NCBI GenBank assembly: GCA_003023195.1
Contig: PXRX01000028.1
Coordinates: 83,543-132,345, forward strand
Reading direction: 5' to 3'
Length of the DNA stretch: 48,803 bases
DNA from: Halobacteriales archaeon QS_8_69_26
GTDB taxonomy: Archaea; Halobacteriota; Halobacteria; Halobacteriales; SW-7-71-33
Below the pieces are notes generated by a model. The model worked only from the letters and a program-made list of their open reading frames with translations, did not search any database and was not told the DNA's origin. Numbering within the stretch: the first letter of the stretch is position 1; every line of letters begins with the position of its first letter. Below, piece by piece: positions 1-7,169 of this stretch. The position numbers and the translations under genes were made by a program.

Positions 1-220
1 CCACCGTTCGACGAGTTCTCGAACACCTCCACTTACGTCGCTCCGTCTGCCATTTTCGCCCAAGGAAGTGTAGAATACTCAACGTGCAAAGCCGAGTTAC
101 ATTTAAATAATCGGCGTTAGACCCCTCTACACTCGAGCAGAAACTGCGCGACGACCAGGTCCAAGAACTCGGGAGAGATCCGCGCACGCAGGGCTTAAGA
201 GCAGATACGTGGTTTAATCC
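1..220. other. Left-edge stretch without a confident gene
   Basis: No gene can be supported here. One frame is open from base 1 to a TAG at 118-120 (about 39 codons), so it might be the tail of a gene entering from the left, but its composition is not acidic and I recognise no family. An AT-rich TATA-like stretch lies at about 101-112 (ATTTAAATAAT). It is flanked by an 8-bp inverted repeat, AGTGTAGA near 67 and TCTACACT near 126. A second TATA-like TTTAAT lies near 213, just before the tRNA-like sequence. The base composition is less GC-rich than the rest of the window. Confidence 0.3.
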
Positions 221-221
221 G

Positions 222-326
222 GCGCGTGCGCAATGTGAACTGCAGGGACCCAAGCTGCGCCTGCAAGGCGCAGCGCTTAGGACGCTGTTCCGAAGGGATC
301 CGCCGGTTCGAATCCGGGCCCGCGCA
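222..326 (+). pseudogene. Degenerate tRNA-Leu(UAG)
   Basis: The 3' two thirds look like a haloarchaeal tRNA-Leu. There is a perfect 5-bp anticodon stem (271-275 with 283-287) around the loop CTTAGGA, giving anticodon UAG. A long class II variable arm follows (288-301), then a T arm with TTCGAAT, then the acceptor strand CCCGCGCA ending at 326. The 5' part is abnormal. The acceptor strand directly before the D arm (about 240-246) pairs poorly. GCGCGTG at 222-228 pairs 6 of 7 with the 3' strand but is separated from the D arm by about 20 extra bases. The T stem also has a G-G mismatch (302/318). It is either a tRNA pseudogene or a tRNA with an insertion between acceptor stem and D arm. An intron at that place would be unusual for haloarchaea. 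Confidence 0.5.
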
Positions 327-416
327 TCCTGCCGCGAACGATCCGTGAGCGGCAGGTTCGCTCCGGGGATTTGAACCGGACGAGACGCGCACAGCGAAGC
401 GAGCACGTCTCGGCGA

Positions 417-438
417 GGTTCGAATCCGGTCCCGCGCA
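417..438 (+). repeat. Second tRNA-Leu 3'-end fragment (possible attachment-site copy)
   Basis: These 22 bases match the T loop, the 3' strand of the T stem and the acceptor strand of a haloarchaeal tRNA-Leu. They repeat the 3' end of the degenerate tRNA 112 bp upstream, with one difference (T for G in the T stem). No D arm or anticodon arm precedes them, so this is a fragment. Between the two copies, at about 355-376, a minus-strand T-arm-like sequence (GGTTCAAATCC) is also present. Integrases of archaeal elements commonly duplicate tRNA 3' ends. That origin is my inference, as no integrase is visible in the window. Confidence 0.4.
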
Positions 439-538
439 CACCTGGGACTCGAACGGAACCGGATCCAGCCGTTTCGACCACCGAGACCGGAATCCAGCCC
501 TTCCAGCCATCGAGATCGGATCCGCCCCTTCCACCAGT

Positions 539-558
539 TTACGGTAAAGTTACTGTAA
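539..558. promoter_or_regulatory. Palindromic element copy 1 (TTACGGTAA-AG-TTACTGTAA)
   Basis: Two 9-bp near-palindromes of the form TTACnGTAA lie 2 bp apart, so their centres are 11 bp apart, about one DNA turn. The whole element is also an inverted repeat with one mismatch. It is an AT-rich island in GC-rich DNA, about 120 bp before the PHP gene and just after two degenerate 25-27 bp repeats (about 475-527). Three more copies exist in this window. The geometry resembles an operator for a dimeric regulator, but the function is unknown to me. Confidence 0.55.
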
Positions 559-678
559 CACGGCGGATCCGGACGGTTCGCTCGAAACCGTCCGACCCGA
601 CGTCGCCGAACGGATCCCGAAACGGCGAATCGTGGCCGAACCAGAACCCCTAATGGGGATCCATCGGAAGGGTCGCCG

Positions 679-1446
679 ATGACGTCGCCGGACGGCTGGA
701 CGCGGGTGGACACCCACGTGAAGGTCCTCGACGACCGGGTGGTCGAGCGGGCGAAGCAGCGGGGGATCGACGCCCTGGTGTACGCCCCCCACTTCACGCG
801 GCTCCCGGCCATCGAGGAGCGTGCGCGGCGCTACTCGGACGAGGAGTTGCTGGTGGTGCCGGCCCGGGAGGTGTTCACGGGGACCTGGGGCGAGCGCAAG
901 CACGTGCTGGCCCTGGGGCTGGAGTCGCCGGTGCCCGACTTCGTCAGCCTGACCGGTGCGATGGCGGAGTTCGAACGCCAGGGCGCCACCGTGGTGGTTC
1001 CCCACCCGGAGTTCTTCACCGTCGGGCTGTCCGAGTCGGACGTCCGCGACCACCGGGGAGTGGTCGACGCCGTCGAGACCTACAACCCCAAGTACTGGGC
1101 GCGACACGACCGCCGGGCGCGTGCCATCGCCGACCGACTGGACCTCCCGCGGACGGCGTCGTCCTACGCCCACCTCCGGCGGACCGTCGGGGCCGCGTGG
1201 ACGGCCTTCGACCGACCGATCGACGACGAGGCGGACCTGCTGGCCGCTATCGTCGGCGACGGAGGTCGGCGGATCGCCCACCGGACCGGACCGGGCCACC
1301 GGTTCGAGCGGCTTGCGGAGTTCGCCCACCTCGGCTGGGAGAACTCCTACGAGAAGGCGGACCGGGTGTTCCTCTCGGGGACCGAACCGACCCACCCCGA
1401 CCACGTCGCCTACGGCGGCCGGTTCGACGACGTGGCCGTCTACTGA
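679..1446 (+). CDS. PHP-domain metal-dependent phosphoesterase family protein
   Basis: This 255-residue protein carries the spaced motifs of the PHP (polymerase and histidinol phosphatase) superfamily: VDTHVK at residues 10-15, APHFT at about 36-40, a glutamate in AREVF, KHVLALG and VVVPHPEF. These histidines and acidic residues normally bind a di- or trinuclear metal centre for phosphoester hydrolysis. In the first motif the usual second histidine of DxHxH is a lysine, so metal binding may be altered. Related haloarchaeal proteins are annotated as PHP-domain hydrolases of unknown substrate. The ATG at 679 directly precedes the motif-bearing segment and is the natural start. The gene stands alone, convergent with the membrane hydrolase gene downstream. 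The family call is firm; the substrate is unknown. Confidence 0.8.
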   Translation: MTSPDGWTRVDTHVKVLDDRVVERAKQRGIDALVYAPHFTRLPAIEERARRYSDEELLVVPAREVFTGTWGERKHVLALGLESPVPDFVSLTGAMAEFERQGATVVVPHPEFFTVGLSESDVRDHRGVVDAVETYNPKYWARHDRRARAIADRLDLPRTASSYAHLRRTVGAAWTAFDRPIDDEADLLAAIVGDGGRRIAHRTGPGHRFERLAEFAHLGWENSYEKADRVFLSGTEPTHPDHVAYGGRFDDVAVY

Positions 1447-1495
1447 TCCTCGCCCGGGGACCGCAGGGAGTCCGGTCGGCCGGACGCCCGACGGC

Positions 1496-1981
1496 TCAGA
1501 GCCCGAGTAGCTGGCGGGTGTACTCCAGGTCGACCTGCGGGAGGAGGTAGATGACGGCGGCGACCGTCCCCAGTTCGATCAGGGTCACGACGACCGTCAC
1601 GGCAGTCGCCCACTTGCTGGAGGTGGTCACGCCCGAGGGGAACCCCCACTCCTCGTCGGCCAGGGGGTAGAAGAAGGCGATCCCCCGTCGGGAACCGACG
1701 ACGTCGAGGACGTAGTGGGTGAGCACCCCGATCCAGACGTACCGGAGGTTGCCGAAGTAGTAGGGAAAGGCCAGGAAGATGGCGAGCACCGGCAGGTTGT
1801 GGAAGGTCTTGCGGTGGCGCCCGAAGGCGGTGTCGACGTCGGGGAACAGCGCCCCGAGCACGATGGGGAGTGCCACCTCGACGACTGTGAGGACGGTTCG
1901 CTCCTCGAGGGAGGGGTAGAGCAGGAGGCCGATGCCGACGCTCAGCAGGGCCGCGTTGAGCACGTGCCCGCGCTTGTCCAT
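1496..1981 (-). CDS. YdjM-type membrane-bound metal-dependent hydrolase (DUF457)
   Basis: A small integral membrane protein of about 161 residues with four predicted hydrophobic segments. It contains the family signatures LFPDVD at about residue 46, an HRKTFHN segment (the usual HR...H-[ST/N] motif) and LTHYVLD, which typify the YdjM/LexA-binding inner-membrane hydrolase family (PF04307). A 3-codon longer version starting with GTG at 1990 is possible, but the ATG at 1981 (MDKRGH) is the usual family start. The gene is convergent with the PHP gene and lies downstream of the erythromycin-esterase-like gene on the same strand, 114 bp away. The biochemical role of the family is poorly defined. 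Confidence 0.8.
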   Translation of the reverse strand: MDKRGHVLNAALLSVGIGLLLYPSLEERTVLTVVEVALPIVLGALFPDVDTAFGRHRKTFHNLPVLAIFLAFPYYFGNLRYVWIGVLTHYVLDVVGSRRGIAFFYPLADEEWGFPSGVTTSSKWATAVTVVVTLIELGTVAAVIYLLPQVDLEYTRQLLGL

Positions 1982-2094
1982 CGTCCGCACCTCTCCCGGC
2001 GCCGTCTCAAAGTTTTCCCCGCGTCAGACGCACGGCCGACGCCCGAGGGGAGCGGGGACGTCGGGGAGCGACGGATCACCGCCCGGTCGGCCGA

Positions 2095-3405
2095 TCACTC
2101 CTCGATGGGGACCGCCCGCTCCGTCCCGTCGACGAACAGCAGTCCGTCGTACTCGTCGGCGAGGACGACGTCGGTGTAGTGGGTTCCGGTCTCGCCGGCC
2201 ACGTAATAGATGGCACCGAGACTGTGCATCCGCCGTTCCTCCCCGAGCCAGTCGGCCAGGTCGGGATCCCCTGCCGCGGACGCGAGGTCGACGAAGAACG
2301 TCGAATAGCCCACGTCGTCGAGGACGTCGGGAACGGTGTCCTCGATCGGTTCGTCGAGGGAGAACTCGCCGAGTTCCGGCTCCTCGACCTCCTCGGGGTC
2401 GGGGATGGCCTGGAAGGACCCGCGCCCGAACTCGAACCCGACGACGTAGTAGTCGTCGCCGTGCTCCTCCCGGAGGTGCCCGCCCGTGCTCTCGAAGGCC
2501 TCCCAGTCGTCGTCCAGATCGGACCGCACCGGGGTCGTCTTCACGTGGGCGTTGTGGCCCCACAGCGCCACCAGGTCGGCGTCCTCGTGGTCGAGGACCC
2601 AGGAGGCGTTCTCGGCCATGTACTCGTCCCGGAGGGCGTACCCCGCCTCTTCCCGGTCCGCCATCGCCCGCCGGGACTCGAAGGCCTGCCGGAGCGTCCG
2701 GAGGTGGCGCCGCGCCAGGCGGTACTCGTCCGGGCCGGTCGCCGCCTCGTAGGCCTCGCGGCGGTCCGCGAAGCGGTCCTCCAGGTCCGAAAGGAGGGCC
2801 GCGACGTCCTCCCGGCGCCGTTCGAACGACTCGTCGTCCCCGCCGTTCAGGTCCTCGTCCTCCAGTTCGCGCAGGCCCGCCTCGACGTCCGCGAGGAAGT
2901 CCGGGTCGGCCTCGTCGAGGTACTCCCGGAGCGCCCGGGCCGGCCCCCCGGAGAACTGCATATCGACGCCGTAGAACCGCACCCTGTCCTCGGGGTCCCG
3001 GTCCTCGTTGAACGACCGGATCCACTCGACCATCGCGAGCACCTCCTCGGTGTCCCACGTCCAGAAGTGGACCCCGTCGATGGCCTCGACGGGGTCGCCC
3101 TCCCCCCGGCGGACGTACCGGTCGATGGCCAGCGTCTCCGAGAAGTTCGCCTCCCAGGCGAAGGTCCGGCAGTCCAGTTCCAGCACCAGGTACCGGAGGA
3201 GCCGGTGTTTCAACTGGAAGAACTCGCGAGTCCCGTGCGTCGCCTCGCCCATCCCGAGGATCCTCCGGTCCTCGAGGGCGTCGTCGAGGAAGGCCAGGTC
3301 GTCCACGGCCGTCGACGGATCGGTCCCGTCGAGCGGTTCGGCGTACTCTCGGAGTCGCTCCGCGACCGATCCCGTGTCGGGGTCGCCAGTGTCCCGTTCG
3401 GTCAT
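2095..3405 (-). CDS. Erythromycin esterase family protein
   Basis: A 436-residue protein of the erythromycin esterase superfamily (PF05139). The characteristic GMGEATHGTREFF segment near residue 50 holds the conserved Glu and His, and AWEANFSE, the GVDMQ motif and LWGHNAHVKT follow in the normal family order. The reading frame stays open upstream to 3810, but that part lies over the oppositely framed DUF2061 gene and has arginine-rich shadow composition. The start is therefore placed at the ATG at 3405 (MTERDTGDPD), which begins the acidic haloarchaeal sequence. Family members act on macrolide lactones or are of unknown hydrolytic function. In haloarchaea the substrate is unknown and resistance should not be assumed. 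Confidence 0.88.
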   Translation of the reverse strand: MTERDTGDPDTGSVAERLREYAEPLDGTDPSTAVDDLAFLDDALEDRRILGMGEATHGTREFFQLKHRLLRYLVLELDCRTFAWEANFSETLAIDRYVRRGEGDPVEAIDGVHFWTWDTEEVLAMVEWIRSFNEDRDPEDRVRFYGVDMQFSGGPARALREYLDEADPDFLADVEAGLRELEDEDLNGGDDESFERRREDVAALLSDLEDRFADRREAYEAATGPDEYRLARRHLRTLRQAFESRRAMADREEAGYALRDEYMAENASWVLDHEDADLVALWGHNAHVKTTPVRSDLDDDWEAFESTGGHLREEHGDDYYVVGFEFGRGSFQAIPDPEEVEEPELGEFSLDEPIEDTVPDVLDDVGYSTFFVDLASAAGDPDLADWLGEERRMHSLGAIYYVAGETGTHYTDVVLADEYDGLLFVDGTERAVPIEE

Positions 3406-3500
3406 CGACGGGTGGTCTCGGCCGGCCGGAAAGTATCCGGCGATGCCGGACGAGCGAGACGGGCGTATCGCCACGAGATCCCTCTGCTGACCGGATGACC

Positions 3501-3707
3501 CTACTGGGCCTCCAGTCCCCAGTCGATGTGGCTCCACAGCCGTTCCCAGAGGTAGTACAGCACGGTCTTGGCGACGGCCGCGGAGAGGCCTATCTTGGCC
3601 GACGCCCCGACCTGTCCGGTGTGCGCGAAGGCGACGGCGAACACGACGCTGGTGGCGAACAGCCGGTAGGTCGCGGCCTTCACGACGGATCGGCGGTGCT
3701 TCTCCAC
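3501..3707 (-). CDS. DUF2061 small membrane protein
   Basis: A 68-residue protein beginning with GTG. It has two hydrophobic segments (about residues 12-30 and 38-52) and the family pattern SVVKAATYRLFAT ... KTVLYYLWERLW, which matches DUF2061 (PF09834), a family of small two-helix membrane proteins without assigned function. It lies upstream of the esterase gene on the same strand with about a 95-bp gap and could share a transcript with it. The nearest strong AT-rich element on its upstream side lies about 100 bp away, at 3811-3830. Confidence 0.82.
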   Translation of the reverse strand: MEKHRRSVVKAATYRLFATSVVFAVAFAHTGQVGASAKIGLSAAVAKTVLYYLWERLWSHIDWGLEAQ

Positions 3708-3810
3708 GTCGGGTCACCCCGTGGGCGGGTCGCCGGGTTCGAGCGACGGTCGGTCGAGTGGATGGGGGATCGGGCGTCGCATCGATCGATGGTACGGCCG
3801 GGAGCGACAA

Positions 3811-3830
3811 AAATATAATTAAATATAATT
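3811..3830. promoter_or_regulatory. Tandem AT-rich 10-mer (AAATATAATT twice)
   Basis: An exact tandem duplication of AAATATAATT forms a 20-bp AT-only island in the 234-bp gap between the DUF2061 start (3707) and the cupin gene end (3942). It looks like a doubled TATA box or BRE/TATA region. If read toward DUF2061 it would give a leader of about 80-100 bases, much longer than the leaderless norm here. If read to the right it would produce RNA antisense to the cupin gene. No ORF starts at the spacing expected for a leaderless transcript. Confidence 0.4.
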
Positions 3831-3941
3831 ACCACGGTCGGAGTGGATCGAAGGGTACTCTGGAGTGGAAGCGGCGGGACCGAGGGAACGGACCGGGACC
3901 GGGTGGATCAGTTGCGACCGAGCCGAGGGTCGTCGATCGGG

Positions 3942-4550
3942 TTACTCGCCGTCGCAGTCCCGGGCGGCATCGGGGTCGCGGAGCTGGAACTCCCGGCGCT
4001 CGTAGACGTCGGCGTCCCCGTCGACGAGTTCGTAGCCGAAGGCCCGCCAGTGGTCGTCGGGGTAGACGTGGAGCGACCTGCTCCGGACAGGACTGTAGAC
4101 GGCGTGTATCTCGTTCTCCCGGGGGTCGACGACCGCGGCCTCGCCGGGCCGCGTGACCTGGGAATCGATCACCTCGAAGGTGTACTTACCGTCACCGACC
4201 CGGGTTCGCTCCAGGTCGGTGACGACGAGGTGGCCGTCGACGAGCACCTCGAAGCACGGGCGGCCGTGGTGCTCGTGGGGGCAGAGCGTGTACCCGGGGG
4301 GCCACTCCATGAACCGGATCACGTGTTCGCCGGGGTCGCCGATGACCTTCTCGCGGGTGTACTCGTCGGGGGCGGCCGGGTCGGTCGTCACGTTCTCGAA
4401 GAAGCCGTCCCGCTCGATGGCCTCGCTGAGGAGCGTCGGCCCCTCCTCGACGAAGGCGTCGTCGCCCCGGTCGAGCAACGCGCCCAGTTCGTCGTACACC
4501 TCCCGGACGATGGGGTTGGGGTCGGAGGCTCGCGAGGTCGTCTTGCTCAC
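3942..4550 (-). CDS. Cysteine dioxygenase-like cupin protein
   Basis: A cupin-fold protein of 202 residues. The first cupin motif is visible as WPPGYTLCPHEHHGRPCFEVLVDG, with the histidine pair and glutamate that ligate Fe(II) in cysteine dioxygenases. The second motif is around NEIHAVYSP ... SLHVY. Length and layout match the bacterial and archaeal cysteine dioxygenase type I family, which oxidises cysteine to cysteine sulfinate. I chose the GTG at 4550 (VSKTTSRASD). The nominal TTG start at 4577 falls inside the T-rich element at 4571-4577 that sits the right distance upstream to be this gene's TATA box. 3-Mercaptopropionate or another thiol is an alternative substrate. Confidence 0.75.
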   Translation of the reverse strand: MSKTTSRASDPNPIVREVYDELGALLDRGDDAFVEEGPTLLSEAIERDGFFENVTTDPAAPDEYTREKVIGDPGEHVIRFMEWPPGYTLCPHEHHGRPCFEVLVDGHLVVTDLERTRVGDGKYTFEVIDSQVTRPGEAAVVDPRENEIHAVYSPVRSRSLHVYPDDHWRAFGYELVDGDADVYERREFQLRDPDAARDCDGE

Positions 4551-4656
4551 GGCCCGTACTACTACCCACTGGCGCAAAAATCCTACGAGTATTGCCGCAG
4601 TCTACGACGCACGCGCCTGTTCGGCCGGTCAGTCGCGGCCGTCGCCCTCGCTCTGA

Positions 4657-5247
4657 TTACCGTCCGCTCCGGCCGTCGTCCTCGTCGTGAGCGTCGCTCC
4701 CGGATCCGGCCATCTCCGAGAGCAGGTCCGCGAGGCTCTGGCGCACGACCGCCCGGCGGACGGCCGCCCGGTCGCCGTCGAACTCGTAGCGGTCGACGGT
4801 CGCGTACGAGTCGCCGGTCTCCCAGGGGGCGGCGTGGGCGACCGCGACGAACGCCGTCCCGACGGGACGGTCCTCGGTGCCGCCATCCGGACCCGCGACC
4901 GCCGTGGTCGCCACCCCCCAGGTGACGTCGGCGCCGTCGCGGATCCCCCGCGCCATCTCGCGGGCGACGGGACCGCTGACGACGCCGTGGTCGTCGATGG
5001 TCTCCCGGGCGACCCCGAGCGTGCGACGCTTCGTGTCGTAGCCGTACGCGACCGCGCCCCGGCGGAAGTAGCCGCTCGCACCGGGAACCGCCGTGAGGGC
5101 CGCCCCGAGTGCGCCCCCGGTCGCCGACTCGGCGACCGCCAGCGTCTCGTCGCGGTCGACCAGTCGTTCGCCGACCCGCCGGGCGAGGGCGCGGACCTCC
5201 GCCCCCGGACCGGGACCGGTCGCGCCGGCGTCTCCCTCGGAACTCAT
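4657..5247 (-). CDS. CinA-family nicotinamide-nucleotide amidohydrolase (CinA C-terminal domain)
   Basis: This 196-residue stand-alone CinA C-terminal (PncC-type) domain shows the typical order: AESATGGALGAALTAVPGAS, GAVAYGYDTKRRTLGV, HGVVSGPVAREMARGIR, GVATTAVAGPDGGTEDRPVGT, and a C-terminal helix with VRRAVVRQSLADL. The family deamidates nicotinamide mononucleotide in NAD recycling. No N-terminal molybdopterin-binding CinA domain is attached, as is common in archaea. The ATG at 5247 is the only reasonable start. It is divergent from the DUF4234 gene; the gap holds a long hairpin (5339-5374). Confidence 0.87.
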   Translation of the reverse strand: MSSEGDAGATGPGPGAEVRALARRVGERLVDRDETLAVAESATGGALGAALTAVPGASGYFRRGAVAYGYDTKRRTLGVARETIDDHGVVSGPVAREMARGIRDGADVTWGVATTAVAGPDGGTEDRPVGTAFVAVAHAAPWETGDSYATVDRYEFDGDRAAVRRAVVRQSLADLLSEMAGSGSDAHDEDDGRSGR

Positions 5248-5338
5248 CGGGAGAGGATCGGGACCCCACCGGCATATACCCGGGTGTCCCGGAGCCGTGG
5301 GGAACGCATCGGATCACCCGTGGGGGCCGGAGGGTAGT

Positions 5339-5374
5339 ATCGGGGTCGTCGTGAGGGGGTTGCACGACCCCGAT
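5339..5374. promoter_or_regulatory. Perfect 11-bp stem-loop between divergent genes
   Basis: The arms ATCGGGGTCGT (5339-5349) and ACGACCCCGAT (5364-5374) are perfect inverted repeats around a 14-base loop. They sit in the 203-bp intergenic region between the starts of the CinA gene and the DUF4234 gene, about 42 bp upstream of the latter's TATA box. Since both flanking genes point away, it is unlikely to be a terminator. It could be an operator or a small structured RNA element. Confidence 0.45.
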
Positions 5375-5415
5375 CCTGTTAATACGACGCCCGACTTGTC
5401 AGCGTTGAATGAAAC

Positions 5416-5424
5416 CTTTTATAA
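5416..5424 (+). promoter_or_regulatory. TATA box of the DUF4234 gene
   Basis: CTTTTATAA lies 27-35 bases before the ATG at 5451, the spacing expected for a haloarchaeal leaderless or near-leaderless transcript. Confidence 0.6.
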
Positions 5425-5450
5425 CTAATCGATGAGGAAGTGATTACTGC

Positions 5451-5798
5451 ATGTCCGCGACGTCGACCGAAGTCACGAACGCATCGGGATTCAAGAAGGG
5501 GTCACTGGGGAAGCAGATCGGACTCACCGTCATCACGTTCGGCCTGTACGCGGTCTACTGGTGGTACGACACCCACCAGCAGTTCGCCGCCGCGACGAAC
5601 ACCGACCTCGACCCGACGATGCAGACCGTGCTGTTCCTCATCCCGCCGCTCAACCTGTACGCGATGTGGAAGTTCTCGAACGAGGCCGAGGCGGTGACGG
5701 ACCAGAGCGGCACGGTGCTGTTCGTGCTGTTCCTGGTGTTCGGGCCCGCGGCGTGGTACCTCATCCAGACGGGCATCAACGACGTCGCACAGGGCTAA
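5451..5798 (+). CDS. DUF4234 membrane protein
   Basis: A 115-residue membrane protein with three hydrophobic segments: about residues 20-40 (IGLTVITFGLYAVYWWYDTH), 57-71 and 85-105. The segment GLYAVYWWY followed by a short acidic hydrophilic stretch and a final FGPAAWYLIQTGIN helix fits DUF4234 (PF14018), small membrane proteins of unknown function found across prokaryotes. The ATG at 5451 has a well-placed TATA element upstream. The gene is monocistronic. No function can be assigned. Confidence 0.78.
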   Translation: MSATSTEVTNASGFKKGSLGKQIGLTVITFGLYAVYWWYDTHQQFAAATNTDLDPTMQTVLFLIPPLNLYAMWKFSNEAEAVTDQSGTVLFVLFLVFGPAAWYLIQTGINDVAQG

Positions 5799-5976
5799 CC
5801 GGGTCGTCGAGGGGAGCGCGGACCGTCTCGTCGCGGTCCCGATCGCTCGTCACATCGCTCGTCGTCCCGGCAGACCAGGGCTCAACCGGGCTTTTTTGCC
5901 GTCGACTGTCGCCCGACCACAGACGTGGCTCCGCGTCGTGGGAAAGGGCCGAGTACCCCCCGGTCGAAGCGAACCC

Positions 5977-7095
5977 ATGGGTGAGGGCGTCTACGGGTAC
6001 GGACCGACCATCATGGAGGTGAAGCGACTCGTCCGGGCCGCCGACCGGGACGTGGTGGACCTGGTCAGCGGTCGCCCGGACTGGGACCCCCCGGACGCGC
6101 TCCGGGCGGGCCTCCGGGAGTACGCCGACTCGGACCCGCCGGAGTTCCAGTACTCCGAGGAGCGGGGTCTGCCGGCGCTACGCGAGGAGATAGCGGCCCG
6201 GCGGGGCGTCGAGGAGGCGGGCGTGGTCGTCACCTGCGGGACCGTCGAGGCGAACTACCTCGCGATGGCGCGGGCGCTGGAACGCGACGCCGGCGGCGCG
6301 GTGCTCGTCCCCGACCCGGCCTACCCCTACTATCCGGCGCGGGCGCGGATGCTCGGGGCCGAGGTCCGGCGGGTCCCGGTCGGGGCCGACGGGAGCCTCG
6401 ACCCGGCGACGGTCCGGGACCGGGCCGACGACGACGTCGCTGCGATCACCGTCACCAACCCCAACAACCCGACCGGTGCGGTCTACGGCGAGGCGACCGT
6501 CCGCGAACTGGTCCGGATCGCCGAGGAGTGCGACGCCGTCCTGGTCAGCGACGAGGTGTACTCCCACTTCGACCGGTCGGGCCGGTTCACCAGCGCCGTG
6601 ACCGTCGACTCGGCCCACCGGGTCGTAACGACGGGGGTCTCGAAGTCGATGGCCGCGACCGGACTGCGGATCGGGTACGCGGTGGTCCCGCCGGGGCTCC
6701 GCGAGCGGACGACGATGCGCCACGTGCTGACGACCATCGCGGCCAGTCGGCCGGCACAGCACGCCGTCCTCCGTGCGCTCCGGGAGACGCCCCGCGAGTA
6801 CTACGCCGAGGCGCGCGAGCGGACCGGTCGCCGGGCCGACCGCCTCGTCGCGGCGCTGACCGAGGGCGGCGCGGACGTCGTCCGCCCGGAGGGGTCGGTC
6901 TACGTCTTCGCGCGGCTCCCGGGGGTCGAGGGGACGCTCTCGGGCGCCCGGCGCCTCGTCGAGGGGGCCGGCGTCGCCGCCATGCCGGGCGCCGCCTTCG
7001 GGGAGGTCCGGCGGGACTGGATCCGCTTCGCGCTGACCTCGGACCGGGTCGGGACCGCCGCCGACCGGCTATCGGCGTTTCTGGCCGACCAGTAG
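5977..7095 (+). CDS. PLP-dependent class I/II aminotransferase
   Basis: A 372-residue fold-type I aminotransferase. The PLP-binding lysine is K223 in TTGVSKSMAATG. The NPNNPTG motif is at 161-167, followed by VSDEVYSHF, whose aspartate contacts the PLP pyridine nitrogen. The C-terminal arginine region IRFALTS normally binds the substrate carboxylate. Length and architecture match aspartate/aromatic-type aminotransferases, which move amino groups to 2-oxoglutarate. The frame is open back to 5896, but the ATG at 5977 (MGEGVYGYGPTIMEV) begins the conserved sequence and removes a non-acidic, arginine-rich N-terminal stretch. Exact amino-acid specificity cannot be read from the sequence. Confidence 0.86.
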   Translation: MGEGVYGYGPTIMEVKRLVRAADRDVVDLVSGRPDWDPPDALRAGLREYADSDPPEFQYSEERGLPALREEIAARRGVEEAGVVVTCGTVEANYLAMARALERDAGGAVLVPDPAYPYYPARARMLGAEVRRVPVGADGSLDPATVRDRADDDVAAITVTNPNNPTGAVYGEATVRELVRIAEECDAVLVSDEVYSHFDRSGRFTSAVTVDSAHRVVTTGVSKSMAATGLRIGYAVVPPGLRERTTMRHVLTTIAASRPAQHAVLRALRETPREYYAEARERTGRRADRLVAALTEGGADVVRPEGSVYVFARLPGVEGTLSGARRLVEGAGVAAMPGAAFGEVRRDWIRFALTSDRVGTAADRLSAFLADQ

Positions 7096-7133
7096 CGACC
7101 GAGATCGATGCCGTCCACCGGTTCTGTTGCCAC

Positions 7134-7144
7134 AAATACTTATA
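7134..7144 (+). promoter_or_regulatory. TATA box of the coiled-coil membrane protein gene
   Basis: AAATACTTATA ends 25 bases before the ATG at 7170, consistent with a leaderless transcript. Confidence 0.6.
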
Positions 7145-7169
7145 CGTCCCGGGCCGCCATCATCAGTCG

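Noticed and set aside
222..326. An intact tRNA with a canonical intron
   Set aside because: The extra bases would lie between the acceptor stem and the D arm, not at 37/38, and no bulge-helix-bulge is evident. The T stem is also mismatched.
2095..3405. The erythromycin esterase homologue as an antibiotic resistance gene
   Set aside because: The family is broad and mostly not involved in macrolide resistance; archaea are naturally insensitive to macrolides and nothing in the context suggests resistance.
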